Assembly (NCBI RefSeq): GCF_027497235.1 | Contig: NZ_CP114902.1 | Coordinates: 3,795,501-3,859,500, forward strand | Source: Micromonospora sp. WMMD1128 | GTDB lineage: Bacteria > Actinomycetota > Actinomycetes > Mycobacteriales > Micromonosporaceae | DNA length: 64,000 nt | Reading direction: 5' to 3' | Shown: positions 45,642-59,072 of the stretch, in pieces | Numbering within the stretch: the first letter of the stretch is position 1 | How the letters are laid out: each line of letters starts with the position of its first letter | Program-made: the position numbers and the translations under genes | Notes under the pieces: generated by a model | Told to the model about the DNA's origin: nothing | Seen by the model: the letters and a program-made list of their open reading frames with translations, nothing else | Databases searched by the model: none

Positions 45642-45644
45642 TCA
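45525..45644. repeat. 60-bp tandem repeat, two copies
   Basis: Units 45525-45584 and 45585-45644 differ at one base (45556 T, 45616 C). The unit includes CCACCTTTCGTTCGCGACTG and an inner hairpin-forming GCGGGG/CCCCGG part. The second copy supplies the TGA stop of xerD. Confidence 0.9.
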
Positions 45645-46631
45645 CCCCAGAGCGCGCGGGTGGGCGGTGGCGTACACCTCGCGCAGCCGTTCCACCGTGA
45701 CCAACGTGTAGACCTGGGTGGTGGTCACCGACGCGTGGCCGAGCAGTTCCTGCACGACGCGCACGTCCGCGCCACCGTCGAGCAGGTGGGTGGCGTAGGA
45801 GTGGCGCAGGGTGTGCGGAGAGACCGCGTCGGGCCCGTCGACCGGCAGGCCGGCGCGGGCGGCGGCGGCGCGCAGCACGCCCCAGGCGCCCTGCCGGGTG
45901 AGCGGCCCGCCGCGGGCGTTGACGAACAGCGCCGGGGTGCCCCGGCCGGCGGCGACGAGCGCCGGGCGGCCCCGGACCAGCCAGGCGCGCGTCGCGTCGG
46001 CGGCGTACCCGCCGACCGGGACGAGGCGGGCCTTGCCGCCCTTGCCGCGCAGCAGCACGACGCCGGCGTCCAGGTCGACGTCGTCGACGGCCGCGCCGAC
46101 CGCCTCGGAGATGCGCGCGCCGGTGCCGTACAGGAACTCCAGCAGCGCCCGGTCGCGCAGCGCGCGGGGCGCCGCGTCGCCGGTGGCCCCGGCCGGTCCG
46201 GCGGTTTCCAGCAGCCGCCGGACGTCGTCGACGGGCAGCGCCCGGGGCAGCCGCCGCGGTGGCGTGGGCGGGCGCACGTCGCGGCCGGGGTCGGCGCCGG
46301 TCAGTCCCTCGCGCAGCGCGAAGCGGTGCAGGCCGCGTACCGCGCTGGCGGCCCTCGCGGTGGAGGAGACGGCGAGTGGCGGGTGGTCGTCGTCGCCGGC
46401 GCGCAGCCGGGCCAGGTGGGCCTCGACCTCGCGGGTGCCGGCGGCGGCCAGGTCGGTCACCCCGGCGGCGGCCAGGGTGGTCAGGTAGCGGTCCAGGTCC
46501 CGGCGGTACGACGCGAGCGTGTTCCCGGACAGTCCACGCTCGACGGTGAGGTGGTCCAGGTAGCCGCGGACCGCGCGACGCAGGGCCGGCGCGGCTTGCG
46601 CGCCGGCCCGGTCCGTCGCGGGTCCGGTCAG
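45642..46631 (-). CDS. xerD: Site-specific tyrosine recombinase XerD, apparent CTG start
   Basis: 329 residues if translation starts at the CTG at 46631. Homology demands the N-terminal SAM-like domain ([20 protein letters not shown], then [16 protein letters not shown]), yet this stretch has no in-frame ATG, GTG or TTG until a GTG at 46460, which would delete it. GAGGTG lies five bases before the CTG. Catalytic motifs: ARISEAVGA (Arg), [11 protein letters not shown] (His, Arg), [14 protein letters not shown] (His, Tyr). Resolves chromosome dimers at dif with XerC. Stop lies in the 60-bp repeat. Gene identity firm; start codon inferred. Confidence 0.88.
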   Translation of the reverse strand: MTGPATDRAGAQAAPALRRAVRGYLDHLTVERGLSGNTLASYRRDLDRYLTTLAAAGVTDLAAAGTREVEAHLARLRAGDDDHPPLAVSSTARAASAVRGLHRFALREGLTGADPGRDVRPPTPPRRLPRALPVDDVRRLLETAGPAGATGDAAPRALRDRALLEFLYGTGARISEAVGAAVDDVDLDAGVVLLRGKGGKARLVPVGGYAADATRAWLVRGRPALVAAGRGTPALFVNARGGPLTRQGAWGVLRAAAARAGLPVDGPDAVSPHTLRHSYATHLLDGGADVRVVQELLGHASVTTTQVYTLVTVERLREVYATAHPRALG

Positions 46632-46644
46632 CTCGGCACCTCGC

Positions 46645-47760
46645 TCAGCTCAGCACCTCGGCCAGCGGCAGCACGTCCATGCCGTGCGCCTCGGCGACCG
46701 GGCCGTAGACCACCCGGCCGTCGTGGGTGTTCAAGCCCAGCGCGAGCGCCGGGTCGGCGCGCAGCGCGGCCCGCCAGCCCTGGTTGGCCAGTTCGAGGGC
46801 GTACGGCAGGGTGACGTTCGTGAGCGCGTAGGTGCTGGTGTTCGGCACCGCGCCGGGCATGTTCGCCACGCAGTAGAAGATCGAGTCGTGCACCTTGTAG
46901 ACCGGTTCGTCGTGCGTGGTGGGGCGCGAGTCCTCGAAGCAGCCGCCCTGGTCGATGGCGATGTCGACGAGCACGCTGCCCGGCTTCATCCGGGACACCA
47001 GCTCGTTGGAGATCAGCTTCGGGGCCTTCGCGCCGGGCACCAGCACCGCGCCGATGACCAGGTCCGCGTCGAGCACGGCCCGTTCGATCTCGTACGCGTT
47101 GGAGGCGACGGTCTGGAGGTGGCCGCGGTAGATCGCGTCGGCGGAGCGCAGCCGGGCCACGTTCTTGTCCAGCAGCAGCACCTCGGACTGCAGGCCCAGG
47201 GCGATGGCGGCGGCGTTCAGGCCGGACACGCCGGCGCCGATCACCACGGTCTTGGCCGCGTACACGCCGGAGACGCCGCCGGGCAGCACACCCCGGCCGC
47301 CGCCGGTGCGCATCATGTGGAACGCGCCGACCTGCGGGGCGAGCCGGCCGGCCACCTCGGACATCGGGGCGAGCAGCGGCAGCGACCGGTCGGGCAGCTC
47401 GACCGTCTCGTACGCGATGCCGGTGACCTTCCTGTCGACGAGCGCGTCGGTGCACTCGCGGGAGGCGGCGAGGTGCAGGTAGGTGAAGAGCACCTGCCCC
47501 GCGCGCATCCGGTGGTGCTCCTCGGCGATCGGCTCCTTGACCTTGAGGACCAGCTCGGCGGTGTCCCAGACCTCGTCGGCGGTGGCCAGGATCTTCGCGC
47601 CGGCGGCGGCGAACTCGTCGTCGGTGATGCTGGAGCCGACCCCGGCGCCCGCCTCGACACAGACCTCGTGGCCGTGGCGGGTGAACTCGTGGACGCCCGC
47701 CGGTGTGATCGCCACCCGGTACTCGTGGTTCTTGACCTCGCGGGGGATTCCGACCTTCAC
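46645..47760 (-). CDS. ald: Alanine dehydrogenase
   Basis: 371 residues, normal length. GTG start [20 protein letters not shown]; substrate lysine and histidine regions ([15 protein letters not shown]); NAD-binding [16 protein letters not shown] near residue 175; [23 protein letters not shown]. Converts L-alanine to pyruvate and ammonia reversibly. It ends 13 bp before xerD. The 290 bp upstream, shared with the divergent TM2 gene, hold no gene. Confidence 0.95.
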   Translation of the reverse strand: MKVGIPREVKNHEYRVAITPAGVHEFTRHGHEVCVEAGAGVGSSITDDEFAAAGAKILATADEVWDTAELVLKVKEPIAEEHHRMRAGQVLFTYLHLAASRECTDALVDRKVTGIAYETVELPDRSLPLLAPMSEVAGRLAPQVGAFHMMRTGGGRGVLPGGVSGVYAAKTVVIGAGVSGLNAAAIALGLQSEVLLLDKNVARLRSADAIYRGHLQTVASNAYEIERAVLDADLVIGAVLVPGAKAPKLISNELVSRMKPGSVLVDIAIDQGGCFEDSRPTTHDEPVYKVHDSIFYCVANMPGAVPNTSTYALTNVTLPYALELANQGWRAALRADPALALGLNTHDGRVVYGPVAEAHGMDVLPLAEVLS

Positions 47761-48050
47761 GATGCAGACACCTTCCTCGGGGGCGGCTCACCCCGGCAGC
47801 GCGGCGCCCCGACGGCTCCGTTGCCGACGCGGTCCACCGGTCCCGCCGGCGGCAGTCTAGGCGCGCGGGCCGCCCGGGAACGCCGACACTGTGACATCCG
47901 GTGCCCGGTGGTGCTGACGGTGTGTCAGGCATGGACCGGGCTGGGCGGTGGAGCGGCCCTCAGCCGACAGGACAGACTTCGGTGGACATCTTCCCACCGG
48001 GTGGGCGGCGAGGCGGACAGGACGACAGTGGATCACTATGGTGTCCGCTC

Positions 48051-48311
48051 ATGACCACTCCTTACCAGCAGTACCCGCAGTACCCGCAGGGCGTCTCGGA
48101 CAAGAGCAAGGTTGTCGCGGGCATCCTCCAGATCCTGCTCGGCGGCTTCGGTATCGGCCGGTTCTACATGGGCGACACCAAGACCGGCGTGATCCAGCTC
48201 GTCGTCACGCTCGTGACCTGTGGCTTCGGCGCGATCTGGGGCCTCGTCGACGGCATCCTGATCCTGGTCAACGGCGGCGTCGACGGACAGGGCCGCCCGC
48301 TGCGCGACTGA
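48051..48311 (+). CDS. TM2-domain membrane protein
   Basis: 86 residues. Tyr/Gln/Pro-rich start (YQQYPQYPQG), then the TM2 signature: two helices with GGFGIGRFYMGDTKTGVIQL and CGFGAIWGLVDGILIL. Small inner-membrane protein of unknown function, common in actinobacteria. It is divergent from ald and followed by a strong hairpin. Confidence 0.85.
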   Translation: MTTPYQQYPQYPQGVSDKSKVVAGILQILLGGFGIGRFYMGDTKTGVIQLVVTLVTCGFGAIWGLVDGILILVNGGVDGQGRPLRD

Positions 48312-48326
48312 GCGGCGGGCACGGAG

Positions 48327-48358
48327 AGGGGCCGCGCGGCACACGCCGCGCGGCCCCT
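48327..48358. terminator. Bidirectional terminator hairpin
   Basis: Perfect 14-bp stem (AGGGGCCGCGCGGC / GCCGCGCGGCCCCT) with loop ACAC, between the converging TM2 and NUDIX genes. Confidence 0.85.
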
Positions 48359-48375
48359 TCGTCGTCGGTTCCCGA

Positions 48376-53052
<4,677 letters not shown>

Positions 53053-53053
<1 letters not shown>

Positions 53054-54186
53054 CAGCGGTTCCCCGCTGAGTGCTGCGGCGTCAGCTCGGCGTACAGGTC
53101 GGCGAGGGCGGCCACGGTGTCCGCCTCGGTGGGCCAGCTCGCGGCCCGCTCCGCGCCCCGGCGGCCCAGCTCGGCGCGGCGGGCGTCGTCGTCGAGCAGC
53201 CCGCGCACCGCCGCGTCCACGGCGTCCACGTCGCCCGCCGGGACCAGCACCGCGGCGTCGCCGACCAGCTCCGGCAGGCCGCCGACCGCGGTCGCGACCA
53301 GGGGTACGCCGGCGCGCAGCGCCTCCTGCGCGAAGAGCTGGCGGGCCTCCCAGTCGCTGGTGACCACCGCCAGGTCCGCGCCGGCCAGCAGGTCCGCCAC
53401 GTCGGTACGGTGCCCGAGCAGGGTCACCGGCGCGCGGGCGGCCGAGATCCGCGCGGCGAGCGGCAGGTAGGCGGGCCCGCTGCCGGCGATCACCACCACC
53501 GGCGCGGGTGTCCGGGTACGCCAGCGGGCGGCGGCGTCGATCAGCACGTCGTACCGCTTCTGCGGGTGCAGCCGGCCCACCGACAGGATCAGCGGGCGGT
53601 CGCCGGTGACGTCGAACTCGGCCCGCACCGCGGCGCGTCGGCGACGCGGCGCGGGCAGCGTCGGCGCGGCGACCGGCGCCGGCCGGGCGTCGGCGGCACC
53701 AAGCGCGGCGGCCCGCTCGACCAGGTCGGCGGAGGCGCCCAGGGCGACCCGGGCGGACCGGGCGACGACGCGTTCGACGAGCCGGGACAGCGTGCCGCGC
53801 AGCCCGCCGGCGAGGACGGCGTTGTGCCAGGTGACCACCAGCGGGACGGTCGGGCGGGCGAGCGCGGCGACCAGGCCGGCGCGCAGCCCGTGCGCGTGCA
53901 CCACGTCGACGGGTGTCTCCGCCAGCGCCCGGCGCAGCGCGGTGACCGCGCGGGCGTCGGCGGGGGTGGGGTTGGCGGGGATCTCCACCGGCGTGAACCG
54001 GGCGCCGGCCCCGGTGAAGTCGAACTGGTCCTGGACCGCGGTCGGACCGCACACCAGCACGGACCCACCGGCCTCGGTGAGCCCGCGGGCGACGGAGCGG
54101 ACGTGCTGACCCACTCCGCCGGTGCTGGAGGCGAGCACCAGGGCGACCGAACCGGGCCAGCGCGGTGCCGGCGAGGCGTCCGTCAT
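53053..54186 (-). CDS. GT4-family glycosyltransferase
   Basis: 377 residues. GT-B fold: N-terminal GGVGQHVRSVARGLTEAG, VVHAHGLRAGLVAAL; C-terminal ILSVGRLHPQKRYDVLIDA, VIAGSGPAYLPL and DWEARQLFAQEALRAGVPLVATAVGGLPEL with the nucleotide-sugar Glu motif. No membrane segment. Its ATG overlaps the flippase stop (ATGA). Likely builds an envelope glycan or glycolipid; acceptor unknown. Confidence 0.88.
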
Positions 54187-55880
54187 GAGGAAACGATCTC
54201 CTTTCCGTCGCCCCGCTCGCCGGGGTGCTGGTCCGCCGGTGGGCCGTCGGCGCCGGCGGCCGGTCGCCGGCGCCGCAGCCGGCGGGCCACGGCCGCGAGC
54301 AGCGGCCGGAGGTCGCGGGCGTCGGTCAGCCAGGCGACGGCGAGGAACAGGACACCGACCACGACCCCGGACAGCATGCCCTGTACGAGGGCCTGGATCG
54401 TCGTCGGGGTCCCGTCGGTCAGCCCGCCGAGAACCCGGGCGGTGGCCGCTCCCCCCGCTGCGGCGACCGCGGCGGCCAGCAGCCCGGCCGCACCGGCCCG
54501 ACCGACCCCGGCGAGCGCCTCCCGTCCGGCGGCCCGCCGGACGGCGGCGACCAGCAGCGCGCCGAGCAGCAGCATGCCTGCGGAGGTCGCGAGCGCCACC
54601 GCGAGCACCCGGTCGGCAAGCGGCAGCACCTGGCCGAACAGCACCGCGAGGGCGGGCACGCTGAGCCAGCCCAACGCGGTCGCGACGCTTGCCGAGCGGG
54701 TGTCGCCACGCGCGTAGAGCGCCCGGGTCAGGATCGCGAACAGGCCGTAGCCGAGCAGACCGGGCGCGAACCCGGCGATCCCGGCCGCGGCGGTGCCCGC
54801 GTCGACCGGGTCGGGGAAGAAGAAATGCCCGAGCGGGATCGCGGCACCGGCCAGCGCGGCGGCGCCGAGCAGGCTGAACAGCACCAGCTGACGCACCGCC
54901 GGGGCCAGGGTGTCGCGGAAGGCGCGCTCGTCGCCGGTCGCCCGCGCCGCCACGAGCGTCGGGTACGCGGCGATCGCGAGCGGCACCGCCAGCACCGACC
55001 AGGGCAGGAAGTAGACCGTCTGGGCCAGGTTGTAGACGCCGACGTCGGCGGTCCGGCCGTAGGTGACCTGGTTGAGCGCGACGACCAGGGCGATCTGCTG
55101 GGCGGCCACGGTGACCACGCCGGCGACCACCAGCCCACCGACGCGCGCCCGCGCGTCGGCCGGGAACCGGTAGCCCGGCCGGGGCCGCAGTCGCAGCCGG
55201 CGCAGCGGGATCAGCAGCGACAGCGAGAGCACCACCACGCCGAGCGTGGTGCCGCCGGAGAGCAGCAGCTCGCCGCCGCGACCGGCCTCGTCGATGGTGG
55301 CCAGCCGCCCCTGCACCGCGGTGAAGCCGAGGTAGACCGCGATGACGGTGACGCTCGACAGCAGCGGCGCGAGCACCGGCCACGCGAACCGCCGGTGCGC
55401 CTGGAGGACGCCGGTGAGCACGATCCCCACGCCGTAGAGCGGCAACTGCGGGGCGAACACCCGCAGCATCCGCGCCCCGGACGCCTGCCGGACCTCGCCG
55501 AGACCGTGCCCGAGCAGGCCCATCAGCGGGTCGGCGAACACCGCCACCAGCACCGCCAGCGGGATCAGCAGGCTCAGCGTCCAGGTCAGCAGCGCGCCGG
55601 TGGTGGCGGCCACCGCCCGCCGGTCACCCGCCTCGACGGCCCCGGCCAGCAGCGGTACGACGAGACTCGCGAGCGCCCCACCGGCGACGATCTCGAAGAT
55701 GAAGTTCGGGACGTAGTTCGCCACCAGGTAGGCGCCGCCGAGGTCGGTGGTGGACAGCGTCCAGGTGAACACGGCGGTGCGACCGAAGCCGGCGAGGCGG
55801 CTGACCACGGTGAGGACGGCGATGAGGGCGGCCGCCCCGGCGACGCGGCCGGCGGCGGCGAGGGGTGCCGGTTTCGTCAC
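54183..55880 (-). CDS. murJ: MurJ/MviN-family lipid flippase
   Basis: 565 residues, about 14 membrane helices. LTVVSRLAGFGRTAVFTWTLS and YLVANYVPNFIFEIVAGGALASLVVPLL are the conserved first helices of the MOP/MurJ family. GTG start one base after the upstream gene. It may flip lipid II or another polyprenyl-linked precursor. Because actinobacteria usually have another MurJ near trxB/parB, this could be a paralogue specialised for the neighbouring glycan genes. Confidence 0.82.
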   Translation of the reverse strand: MTKPAPLAAAGRVAGAAALIAVLTVVSRLAGFGRTAVFTWTLSTTDLGGAYLVANYVPNFIFEIVAGGALASLVVPLLAGAVEAGDRRAVAATTGALLTWTLSLLIPLAVLVAVFADPLMGLLGHGLGEVRQASGARMLRVFAPQLPLYGVGIVLTGVLQAHRRFAWPVLAPLLSSVTVIAVYLGFTAVQGRLATIDEAGRGGELLLSGGTTLGVVVLSLSLLIPLRRLRLRPRPGYRFPADARARVGGLVVAGVVTVAAQQIALVVALNQVTYGRTADVGVYNLAQTVYFLPWSVLAVPLAIAAYPTLVAARATGDERAFRDTLAPAVRQLVLFSLLGAAALAGAAIPLGHFFFPDPVDAGTAAAGIAGFAPGLLGYGLFAILTRALYARGDTRSASVATALGWLSVPALAVLFGQVLPLADRVLAVALATSAGMLLLGALLVAAVRRAAGREALAGVGRAGAAGLLAAAVAAAGGAATARVLGGLTDGTPTTIQALVQGMLSGVVVGVLFLAVAWLTDARDLRPLLAAVARRLRRRRPAAGADGPPADQHPGERGDGKEIVSS

Positions 55881-55881
55881 G

Positions 55882-56745
55882 TCAATCGGCGAGCCGGCCC
55901 AGCTCGTCGAGGTGCCGCAGTCCGGGGGTGCGCTGGATGACCTGGGTGAAGCTGACCTTCTCGCTGGCCGCGGTGAGCGCGGCGAGCACGGCCAGCGTAC
56001 CGGCCCGCCCGAGCGGCCCGGTACGCGCCGCGAGGCCCACCCCGAGCAGCGCGCCGAGCGCGTTGGCGCCGCTGTCGCCGAGCATCACCCGCTCGTCCAG
56101 GTCGTCGCCGACGAGCCCGGCCGCCGCGCCGACCGCGCCCGCCGCGATGCCCCCGTACGGGCCGGTGGACAGCGGCGCGCCGAGCAGCAGGCCGGACTTC
56201 AGTGCCCGACCGGGCCGCAGGTCCAGCAGGTTGACCAGGTTGGCGGTGCCGGCCACCACCCCGGCGCCGAGCAGCACGTCGAGCCCACGGCCGAACGCGC
56301 CGGCACGCTGCCGGCGCGGGTGCGCGGCGACCCGGGCGTCGGCGGCGAGCAGCGCCGCGGCCCCCAGCCCGGCCGCGCCCACCCCGGCGATCTTGACCAG
56401 GCCGGCGGTGACCCGACCCTCGCGGAGCGCGGCGAGGTGCCCGGCGAAGCCCTTGGCGGCCTTCTGTTCCGGGCGCGCGCCGACCACGTCGTCGTAGAGC
56501 CCGACCGCGCCCGCGCCGACGCCGGCCAGCAGCGCGGCGGCGCCGGCCGGGGCGCTGCCGGCGCCGAGCGCCCCGGCGGTCGCGGCGCCCACGGCCAGCG
56601 CGGGGCCGGCGGCCAGGGTCACGGTGCGGCCCCGGTAGTTGGTGCGCTCCAACGCCGGCGCGCTGGGCGACTCGCGTACCTCCCGCAGCACGTAGCGGGC
56701 GGTCAGCACGCCCGCGCCCACGGCCAGCAGCCGACCCAGTCTCAC
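55882..56745 (-). CDS. MraY/WecA-like phosphoglycosyl transferase
   Basis: 287 residues, multi-pass. Family motifs: GLYDDVVG (Asp pair), NLVNLLDLRPGRALK and MLGDSGANALGALLG. GTG start with AGGAGGGG upstream. It is shorter than MraY (about 360), so it is a divergent polyprenyl-phosphate sugar-1-phosphate transferase. Starting the lipid-linked intermediate handled by the next genes is the simplest role. Confidence 0.78.
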   Translation of the reverse strand: MRLGRLLAVGAGVLTARYVLREVRESPSAPALERTNYRGRTVTLAAGPALAVGAATAGALGAGSAPAGAAALLAGVGAGAVGLYDDVVGARPEQKAAKGFAGHLAALREGRVTAGLVKIAGVGAAGLGAAALLAADARVAAHPRRQRAGAFGRGLDVLLGAGVVAGTANLVNLLDLRPGRALKSGLLLGAPLSTGPYGGIAAGAVGAAAGLVGDDLDERVMLGDSGANALGALLGVGLAARTGPLGRAGTLAVLAALTAASEKVSFTQVIQRTPGLRHLDELGRLAD

Positions 56746-56806
56746 GCGACCCCTCCTGATCCGGACTCTCGACGCGACGCGGCACGGACCTTCCGGCCCG
56801 GCGCGG

Positions 56807-57748
56807 TCACTGGGGCAGTTTAGGCAGCAGTGAGGCGGCGTTGTCGCCCACGCCGTACTGGCCGGCCTTCTTCCCGCTGAGCTGCTCGGCGAGGGCGAGG
56901 CTGGTGACGAGCTGCCCCTGCACGGTGTTGGCGTTGTCGACGGTGGAGATGGTCTGCGACAGCACCGGGTCGCCGCGGACCACGGCCACCAGGTTGCCGC
57001 CGCTGGAGCCCATGCCGGCGACCACGAGCGCGCCCGCCCGGTCGAACTGCTCGGCGATCTTCACCACCGACTCGTCCTTCTTCGCCGAGTCCTTGTCCAC
57101 GTACGGCTGACCGGTGACGAGCACCACCGCCTCGGCGGCGCCGGAGATCTTGTCCTCCGGGGTGAGATAGCCGGCGGTGGCGTACTGCTGGAGCACGCTG
57201 CGCCGGTCGGCCTCGCTGACCGGCGCGCTGCCGGCGGGCCGGTCCACCAGGACGGCCGCCAGCAACGCGCTGGAGGTCTCCACGCCGTGCCCGTTGCCGG
57301 GCAGGTTGGAGGCCGGGGCGCTGTTCGGGCGCGCGGCGGTGACCGCCAGCTCCAGCAGGTTGTTGTTGCTGTCCGGGTTGATGAACTTGTCCTGCACGTC
57401 GATGCGGCCGGTGACGTCGGCCCCGGCGGTCCGGAGCATCTTCAGCACGCCCTCGGCCTGGTCCCGGCCGTTGGGCAGAGTGAGCACCAGCACCCGCCGG
57501 TCGGTCAGCTTGCCCGGCAGGACGACCTGCGCCATCTGGGCGGCGAAGTCCTCCTCGCTCTCCAGTTGTTTCTGCATGTCGTTGACCGACTGGCGCATCA
57601 GGGAGTTGTCCTTGCGCAGGCCGTTGACGTTTTCCCGGAGCGCGTCGGCGACCGGGCCGTTGAGGGCGGCCGTGCCGACCACCAGGCCGATCGCCAGCGC
57701 GAGGAAGACCGCGGTCAGGGACACCACGTGGTAGCGGAAGTTGATCAC
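56807..57748 (-). CDS. steB: SteB/MctB-family membrane protein
   Basis: 313 residues. One N-terminal helix (VVSLTAVFLALAIGLVVGTAAL), a coiled coil (RKDNSLMRQSVNDMQKQLE), then an extracytoplasmic domain. Matches the copper transporter MctB family, to which SteB of Corynebacterium belongs. Paired with SteA, it functions in septal cell-wall remodelling. 27 bp downstream of steA. Confidence 0.85.
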   Translation of the reverse strand: MINFRYHVVSLTAVFLALAIGLVVGTAALNGPVADALRENVNGLRKDNSLMRQSVNDMQKQLESEEDFAAQMAQVVLPGKLTDRRVLVLTLPNGRDQAEGVLKMLRTAGADVTGRIDVQDKFINPDSNNNLLELAVTAARPNSAPASNLPGNGHGVETSSALLAAVLVDRPAGSAPVSEADRRSVLQQYATAGYLTPEDKISGAAEAVVLVTGQPYVDKDSAKKDESVVKIAEQFDRAGALVVAGMGSSGGNLVAVVRGDPVLSQTISTVDNANTVQGQLVTSLALAEQLSGKKAGQYGVGDNAASLLPKLPQ

Positions 57749-57775
57749 GCTTGCAGCCTCTTGATCGTCGGGGAG

Positions 57776-58954
57776 CTAGAAGAGCTGGCCGAGTTGGAAC
57801 ACGAAATTGTCCCACCATTCGGAGACCACGCCCAAATACGCCTTGCCGACGGTGGAGACCGCCACCGCGGAGGCCATCGCGGCCACCGCCGAGAGGACCA
57901 GCAGCAGCACCGAGGAGCCGGAGATGCTCTGCCGGTAGAGGCGGCTGACGCCCTTGGCGTCGACAAGCTTGCCGCCCACCTTCAACCGGGTGAGAAACGT
58001 CGACGCCATGCCGCCCCGGCCCTTGTCGAGGAACTCCACCAGGGTGGCGTGGGTGCCGACGGCCACCAGCAACGAGGCGCCCTTCTCGTCGGCCAGCAGC
58101 ATGGCCAGGTCCTCGCTGGTGGCCGCCGCCGGGAAGGTGATCGCGGGCACGCCCAGGCCGTTGACCCGGGCCAGGCCCGGGGCCCGCCCGTCCGGGTAGG
58201 CGTGCACGATCACCTCCGCGCCGCAGCGCAGCACGTCGTCGGTGACCGAGTCCATGTCCCCGATGATCATGTCGGGGGTGTAGCCGGCCTCCACCAGCGC
58301 GTCGGCCCCGCCGTCGACGCCGATCAGCACTGGCTTGAACTCCCGGATGTACGGGCGCAGCACGTCCAGGTCGGCCTTGTAGTCGTAGCCGCGGACCACG
58401 ATCAGGCAGTGCCGGCCCCGCATCTGGGTCTGGATGTCCGGCACGCCGACGCCGTCGAGCAGCAGGTCGCGTTCCTGCCGGAGGTAGTCCATCGTGTTGG
58501 CGGCGAACGCCTCCAACTGCACCGAGAGGCCCTCCCGGGCATCGGCCATCGACTTGGCCACCGTCTCGGCGTCCTGCAACGCGCCGTGCGCCACCGGCTC
58601 CGTGCCGGCGAAGACCGTGTTGCCCTCGATGCGCACCAGGTCACCCTCGCGGACCTGCTCGAAGACGCCTTCGCCGAGATCGTCCAGCAGCGGGATGCCG
58701 GCCGCGACCAGCACCTCGGGACCCAGGTTGGGATAGCGCCCGGACACCGACGGCTTGGCGTTGAGCACCGCGGCCACACCCACCGCGACGAGCGAGTCGG
58801 CCGCCACCCGGTCCAGGTCCACGTGGTCGATGACCGCGATGTCACCCGGACGCAGGCGGCCCACCAGCCGTTTCGTCCGGCGGTCGAGGCGCGCGGTGCC
58901 GAGGATCGAGCCCGGTTCCGCGTTGCGGGTCCGGCGCAGTGTGGGTAGACGCAT
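57776..58954 (-). CDS. steA: SteA, cytokinetic-ring-associated membrane protein
   Basis: 392 residues from ATG 58954 (MRLPTLRRTRN); an ATG three codons earlier is possible. Thiamine-pyrophosphokinase-like central part (KPVLIGVDGGADALVEAGYTPDMIIGDMDSV) and a C-terminal helix (SVLLLVLSAVAAMASAVAV) that faces SteB. Known partner of SteB at the division site in Corynebacteriales. Confidence 0.87.
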   Translation of the reverse strand: MRLPTLRRTRNAEPGSILGTARLDRRTKRLVGRLRPGDIAVIDHVDLDRVAADSLVAVGVAAVLNAKPSVSGRYPNLGPEVLVAAGIPLLDDLGEGVFEQVREGDLVRIEGNTVFAGTEPVAHGALQDAETVAKSMADAREGLSVQLEAFAANTMDYLRQERDLLLDGVGVPDIQTQMRGRHCLIVVRGYDYKADLDVLRPYIREFKPVLIGVDGGADALVEAGYTPDMIIGDMDSVTDDVLRCGAEVIVHAYPDGRAPGLARVNGLGVPAITFPAAATSEDLAMLLADEKGASLLVAVGTHATLVEFLDKGRGGMASTFLTRLKVGGKLVDAKGVSRLYRQSISGSSVLLLVLSAVAAMASAVAVSTVGKAYLGVVSEWWDNFVFQLGQLF

Positions 58955-59072
58955 CGTGACCATCCTGGCATGTGTGGCAGGTTCTGCTGTCGCGACATGC
59001 CTGAGCAGGGCCGCCTACCCAGGGAAGCACACCGGAGCGCGCCCCGGTGTGCTTGCGCTCACAATCGGGGCA

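Noticed and set aside
46460..46460. GTG at 46460 as the xerD start
   Set aside because: It would remove the conserved N-terminal SAM-like recombinase domain, which is clearly encoded upstream in the same frame.
46684..48054. Long plus-strand frame opposite ald
   Set aside because: Alanine dehydrogenase motifs on the minus strand are complete; the antisense product is low-complexity.
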